From NCBI RefSeq assembly GCF_004216535.1, contig NZ_SGWX01000001.1, positions 1,116,001 to 1,180,000 of the forward strand: DNA of 64,000 nucleotides, in the 5' to 3' direction. Source of the DNA: Xylanimonas ulmi. GTDB lineage: Bacteria > Actinomycetota > Actinomycetes > Actinomycetales > Cellulomonadaceae. Under the pieces are notes generated by a model. The model did no database searches. It saw only the letters and a list, made by a program, of their open reading frames with translations, and was not told the DNA's origin. The translations under genes and the position numbers were made by a program. Of this stretch, positions 60,592 to 64,000 are shown piece after piece (position 1 is the stretch's first letter; each line of letters opens with the position of its first letter).

Positions 60592-62093
60592 GGTTCGTCG
60601 CCGTGACGTCATGCCCCACGGGCATCGCGCACACCTACATGGCCGCCGAGGCGCTGGAGCAGACCGGGAAGGCCGCCGGGCACGAGGTCGTCGTCGAGAC
60701 ACAGGGCGCCGCGGGCTCGGTCCCGCTCGACCCTGAGGTCATCGCGGCCGCCGACGGCGTCATCTTCGCCGCCGACCTCGAGGTGCAGAACCGGGGCCGG
60801 TTCGCCGGCAAGCCGACGGTCGACGTCGGGGTCAAGGCCGCGGTGCACGACGCCGCCGCCGTCCTCGCCCAGGCCGTCGCCGCCGTCGAGGCGGGGCCCG
60901 CGCCCGCGCCCCCGTCCGCCGACGAGTCCGTGCCCACCGCGGCCCCGGCCACCAAGGTCGAGGCCGGCGCCTCGACGGCGACCCGCGTGCGCCAGTGGCT
61001 CATGACAGGCATCTCGTACATGATCCCGTTCGTCGCGGCGGGTGGCATCCTCATCGCGTTGTCGTTCATCCTCGCGCAGGCGGCCTGGGGCGAGCACGGC
61101 GCCGTCGAGGTCACCCAGGTCAGCGCCGACACGCTCATCCACGAGTTCTCCGTCGTCTCGGCCCAGCACTGGGCGGCGCTGCTGTTCGTCGTCGGCGGCG
61201 CGGCGTTCGGGTTCCTGGTCCCCGTGCTCGCCGGGTTCATCGCCTACGCGATCGCCGACCGGCCCGGCATCGTGCCCGGCTTCGTCGGCGGCGCCATCGC
61301 CGTCACGGTCGGCGCCGGATTCCTCGGCGGCCTCGCCGCGGGCTTCCTCGGCGGCTTCCTCGCCCTGTGGATCAGCCGCTGGCCCGTGCCCAAGGGCGTG
61401 CGCGGTGTGATGCCCGTCGTCGTGATCCCGCTGCTGTCGACGCTCGTGACCGGTGGACTCATGCTCGTGGTGCTCGGCCGACCGATCGCCGCGCTCATGG
61501 ACGCCCTGACGAGCTGGCTCGGCGGCCTGTCGGGCCAGAGCGCGATCCTGCTGGGCGTCATCCTCGGCGCCATGATGGGCTTCGACCTCGGCGGACCCGT
61601 CAACAAGGTCGCCTACGTGTTCGCGACCACCGGCCTGGCGACGCCCGGCTTGGCCGCCGACGCCGCCCAGCTCAAGATCATGGCGGCCGTCATGGCCGCG
61701 GGCATGGTCGCCCCCCTGGGCATGGCCCTGGCCACCGTGGTGCGCAAGGCGCTGTTCTCGCAGGCCGAGCGCGAGAACGGCAAGGCCGCGTGGCTGCTGG
61801 GCGCCTCGTTCATCTCGGAGGGCGCCATCCCGTTCGCCGCACTCGACCCGTGGCGCGTGCTCGCCTCCTCGATCGTCGGCTCGGCCGTCACGGGCGGCCT
61901 GGTCATGGCGTTCGGATCGACGCTGCGCGCCCCGCACGGCGGAGTCTGGGTCGCGCCGCTGATCGGCAACCCGTTCGCGTTCGTCGCCGCGGTCGTCATC
62001 GGCGCGGCGGTGTGCGCCGGCGTCGTCATCGTCCTGAAGTCCCTGCGCCGCGCCCCCGTCGAGGCGGCCGAGCCCGCGGCCGCCCACGCCTGA
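60588..62093 (+). CDS. fruA: Fructose PTS EIIBC component
   Basis: A 501-residue transporter. EIIB domain first (about 1-100) with the phospho-Cys9 in VTSCPTGIAHTYMAAEAL. A Pro/Ala linker follows, then the EIIC membrane domain (from about 135; eight or more segments), with ISYMIPFVAAGGILIALSFI, GFDLGGPVNKVAY and FISEGAIPFAALDPWRVL. It transports and phosphorylates fructose to fructose-1-phosphate. Confidence 0.93.
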   Translation: MRFVAVTSCPTGIAHTYMAAEALEQTGKAAGHEVVVETQGAAGSVPLDPEVIAAADGVIFAADLEVQNRGRFAGKPTVDVGVKAAVHDAAAVLAQAVAAVEAGPAPAPPSADESVPTAAPATKVEAGASTATRVRQWLMTGISYMIPFVAAGGILIALSFILAQAAWGEHGAVEVTQVSADTLIHEFSVVSAQHWAALLFVVGGAAFGFLVPVLAGFIAYAIADRPGIVPGFVGGAIAVTVGAGFLGGLAAGFLGGFLALWISRWPVPKGVRGVMPVVVIPLLSTLVTGGLMLVVLGRPIAALMDALTSWLGGLSGQSAILLGVILGAMMGFDLGGPVNKVAYVFATTGLATPGLAADAAQLKIMAAVMAAGMVAPLGMALATVVRKALFSQAERENGKAAWLLGASFISEGAIPFAALDPWRVLASSIVGSAVTGGLVMAFGSTLRAPHGGVWVAPLIGNPFAFVAAVVIGAAVCAGVVIVLKSLRRAPVEAAEPAAAHA

Positions 62094-62114
62094 CCCGCAC
62101 GAAGGAGAACCACC

Positions 62115-62396
62115 ATGCCCACCCGCCACGCCGTCATCGCATCGAGCTCCGGTCTGCACGCGCGCCCCGCGGCGCTGTTCACCCAGGCGGTCGCCGCCAG
62201 CGGTGTCCCGGTGACCCTCACGGTCGGCGACGGCGCGCCCATCGACGCGTCGAGCATCCTCATGGTCATGGCGCTCGGCGTGGCGCAGGGCGCGCACGTG
62301 CGTCTCGACGCCGACGGCCCGGACGCCGAGCGCGTGCTCGACGAGCTGGTCGCGCTGCTGGAGACCGACCTCGACGCGCCGCAGGCCACCCCGTGA
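62115..62396 (+). CDS. ptsH: Phosphocarrier protein HPr
   Basis: 93 residues with AAGGAG upstream. Active-site GLHARPA with phospho-His15, and SSILMVMALGVAQGAHVRL. The regulatory Ser region reads SSIL as in other HPr proteins. It shuttles phosphate from Enzyme I to EIIA. The stop overlaps the Enzyme I start. Confidence 0.93.
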   Translation: MPTRHAVIASSSGLHARPAALFTQAVAASGVPVTLTVGDGAPIDASSILMVMALGVAQGAHVRLDADGPDAERVLDELVALLETDLDAPQATP

Positions 62397-64000
62397 CGGC
62401 ACTCGCCACCCCCACCCTCGCGCCTCTGGTGGGCGTGGGGGTGGGGCGCGGGGCCGCGATCGGCCCCGTCGTGGCGGTCGCCCCGGCTCCGGCCGTCCCG
62501 GCCGACGAGCCAGCCCCCGCGGACAGCGCGGCCGCGGCCGCGCGCGCGACACAGGCGTTCGACGAGGTCGCGGCAGCCCTGAGCTCCCGGGCCGCCCACC
62601 TGACCGGCGCCGGCGCCGCGATCCTGGGGGCCAGCGCGGCGATGGCGTCGGATCCGGGCCTGCGCGGCCAGACGGCCGCCAAGATCGCGGCCGGGACCGG
62701 CCCGGTCACGGCGCTGACCCAGGTCGTCGACGAGTTCGCCCAGACGTTCGCCGCCGCGGGCGGCTACCTCGCCGAGCGCGTCACCGACCTGCGCTCGGTG
62801 CGCGACCGTGTCGCGGCCCGCCTGCTCGGTCAGCCCGAGCCCGGCGTGCCGGCGCTCACACGTCCCAGCGTCGTCGTCGCCGAGGATCTGTCGCCGGTCG
62901 ACACCGCGGCCCTCGACATGTCGCTCGTGCTGGCCATCGCCACCGACCGCGGCGGGCCCACGTCGCACACCGCGATCATCGCCGGCCAGCACGGCATCCC
63001 CTGCGTCATGCGGGCCGAGGGCGCCAGCGGTCTGCCGGCGGGCGCGGTCGTGGCGGTCGACGCCGCCGCCGGCACCGTCATCCCCGAGCCGGGACCGCAG
63101 GTCGCCGAGGCGTTCCGCCGCCGCGGCGAGGTGGCCCGCGCCCTCGCGCAGGACTCCTCGCCCGGCGCGCTCGCCGACGGCAACCCGCTCGCGCTGCTGG
63201 CCAACGTGGGCACGCCCGGCGCCGCAGCCCACGCCGCCGGCCAGTCGGTCGAGGGCGTCGGGCTGCTGCGCACCGAGGCGCTGTTCCTCGGACGGGCGAC
63301 GCCCCCCTCACACGCCGAGCAGGCGGCGGCCTATGCCGCGGTGCTCACCTCGTTCGGGGAGCGCAAGGTCGTCATCCGCACCCTCGACGCCGGGGCCGAC
63401 AAGCCGCTGGCGTTCGCGGCCATGCCCGCGGAGGAGAACCCCGCCCTCGGGGTGCGGGCCTACCGGCTCGTGCGCACCCGCCCGAGCCTGCTCGACACGC
63501 AGTTGGGCGCCATCGCCGACGCCGCGGCGATGACCGGTCGCATGCCGTGGGTCATGGCGCCGATGATCGCCACGCCCGCCGAGGCGCGCGACTTCGCGCG
63601 TCGCGCCCGCTCCCACGGGCTGCCCACCGTGGGCGTCATGGTCGAGGTCCCCGCGGCCGCATTGCGCGCCGACGCGATCCTGGCCGAGGTCGACTTCGTC
63701 TCGATCGGCGTTGACGACCTGGCCCAGTACACGATGGCGGCCGACCGTCTGCGCGATGAGCTCGCCGACCTGGTCGACCCGTTCTGGCCGCCCGTGCTCG
63801 ACCTCGTCGCCGCGACCGCCGCAGCGGGGGAGCGGTGCGGCAAGCCCGTGGGGGTGTGCGGTGAGTCGGCGTCTGACCCGGTCATGGCGGTGGTGCTCGC
63901 CGGGCTCGGCGTCACCTCGCTGTCGATGGGACCGACCGCGGTTCCCGCGGTGCGTTACGCGCTCTCGCGGCACACCGAGCAGGAGGTCCGCGACGTCGCC
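62393..64000 (+). CDS. ptsI: PTS Enzyme I (phosphoenolpyruvate-protein phosphotransferase), 3' end outside window
   Basis: 536 codons are visible from GTG 62393 (GTGA overlap with ptsH); the frame is open to the window edge. The phospho-His is His192 in GGPTSHTAIIAGQHG. The PEP-binding C-terminal domain shows VGLLRTEALFLGR, VIRTLDAGADKPL, PWVMAPMIATPAEARDF and the catalytic Cys near 489 in GVCGESASDP. The usual IGTNDLTQY is IGVDDLAQY here (about residues 435-443). It starts the phosphorelay for the fructose transporter. About 15-30 residues are probably missing. Confidence 0.92.
   Translation, partial: MTALATPTLAPLVGVGVGRGAAIGPVVAVAPAPAVPADEPAPADSAAAAARATQAFDEVAAALSSRAAHLTGAGAAILGASAAMASDPGLRGQTAAKIAAGTGPVTALTQVVDEFAQTFAAAGGYLAERVTDLRSVRDRVAARLLGQPEPGVPALTRPSVVVAEDLSPVDTAALDMSLVLAIATDRGGPTSHTAIIAGQHGIPCVMRAEGASGLPAGAVVAVDAAAGTVIPEPGPQVAEAFRRRGEVARALAQDSSPGALADGNPLALLANVGTPGAAAHAAGQSVEGVGLLRTEALFLGRATPPSHAEQAAAYAAVLTSFGERKVVIRTLDAGADKPLAFAAMPAEENPALGVRAYRLVRTRPSLLDTQLGAIADAAAMTGRMPWVMAPMIATPAEARDFARRARSHGLPTVGVMVEVPAAALRADAILAEVDFVSIGVDDLAQYTMAADRLRDELADLVDPFWPPVLDLVAATAAAGERCGKPVGVCGESASDPVMAVVLAGLGVTSLSMGPTAVPAVRYALSRHTEQEVRDVA

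Noticed and set aside
58732-60702. 656-residue antisense frame over deoR-fruK-EIIA
   Set aside because: Shadow of three well-identified genes; no ribosome site or domain.
60609-63232. Long antisense frames over the fructose EIIBC, HPr and Enzyme I genes
   Set aside because: Low-complexity Gly/Arg/Asp-rich translations opposite recognisable PTS proteins.
1-64000. CRISPR array, rRNA genes or an intact tRNA
   Set aside because: I found no regular repeat-spacer array and no rRNA stretch. The only tRNA-like sequence is the 3' fragment at 20666-20701.

Overview
The window is high-GC actinobacterial DNA. GTG starts are common and overlapping ATGA/GTGA stop-start junctions are dense. It carries a BTAD/AfsR-type regulator, a PaaX regulator, C-minus ribosomal paralogues behind Zur-like boxes and an archaeal-type signal peptidase. 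A Micrococcales-type genome (Cellulomonas/Promicromonospora relatives) is a reasonable guess, but nothing here fixes the genus.

Layout. (1) 0.1-2.6 kb: a SipW-like signal peptidase with two exported substrate-type proteins. (2) 3.1-20.7 kb: remains of an integrated conjugative element. It holds a frameshifted relaxase C-terminus, a GIY-YIG protein, an IS630 copy with an amber mutation, an XRE-like membrane protein, and an ardC-like/hypothetical/traG-like operon. A complete sugar-import operon follows (AraC regulator, DUF5107-TPR protein, CUT2 ABC transporter, aldose epimerase). The block ends in a 36-bp tRNA-Pro 3' fragment followed by that tRNA's terminator, which is what the distal attachment site of an island looks like. 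(3) 20.9-25.5 kb: a DHA2 efflux pump with its TetR regulator and three operators, a wreck of a tyrosine recombinase, and a pRiA4b ORF-3-like protein. (4) 25.6-31.4 kb: a small membrane/epimerase operon divergent from a large BTAD-NB-ARC-TPR regulator, with 11-bp tandem repeats between them. (5) 31.5-36.8 kb: metal genes. These are five ribosomal proteins of zinc-free type behind two Zur-like palindromes, arsR/arsM, a cold-shock protein, a fatty-acid desaturase, and a siderophore-interacting protein with a DtxR-like box.

(6) 36.9-53.1 kb: a catabolic cluster with no obvious single textbook counterpart. It has an arylpyruvate (indolepyruvate-type):ferredoxin oxidoreductase pair, an isatin-hydrolase/kynurenine-formamidase-type cyclase, a RutA-like flavin monooxygenase with its flavin reductase, and a RutC/RidA-like protein. 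It also has a fused 2-aminobenzoyl-CoA (salicylyl-CoA) monooxygenase/reductase, two thioesterases, an FAH-family hydrolase, a cupin, and AraC and PaaX regulators. Read together, it suggests degradation of an indolic or other N-heterocyclic aromatic through isatin/anthranilate and CoA thioesters. The substrate is inference.

(7) 53.1-58.2 kb: a six-gene fully overlapping operon, HAD phosphatase - PhnD/C/E/E-type transporter - RpiR regulator, probably for uptake of a phosphorus ester or phosphonate. (8) 58.4-64.0 kb: a fructose PTS operon (DeoR regulator, 1-phosphofructokinase, EIIA, EIIBC, HPr, Enzyme I), with Enzyme I running off the window end.
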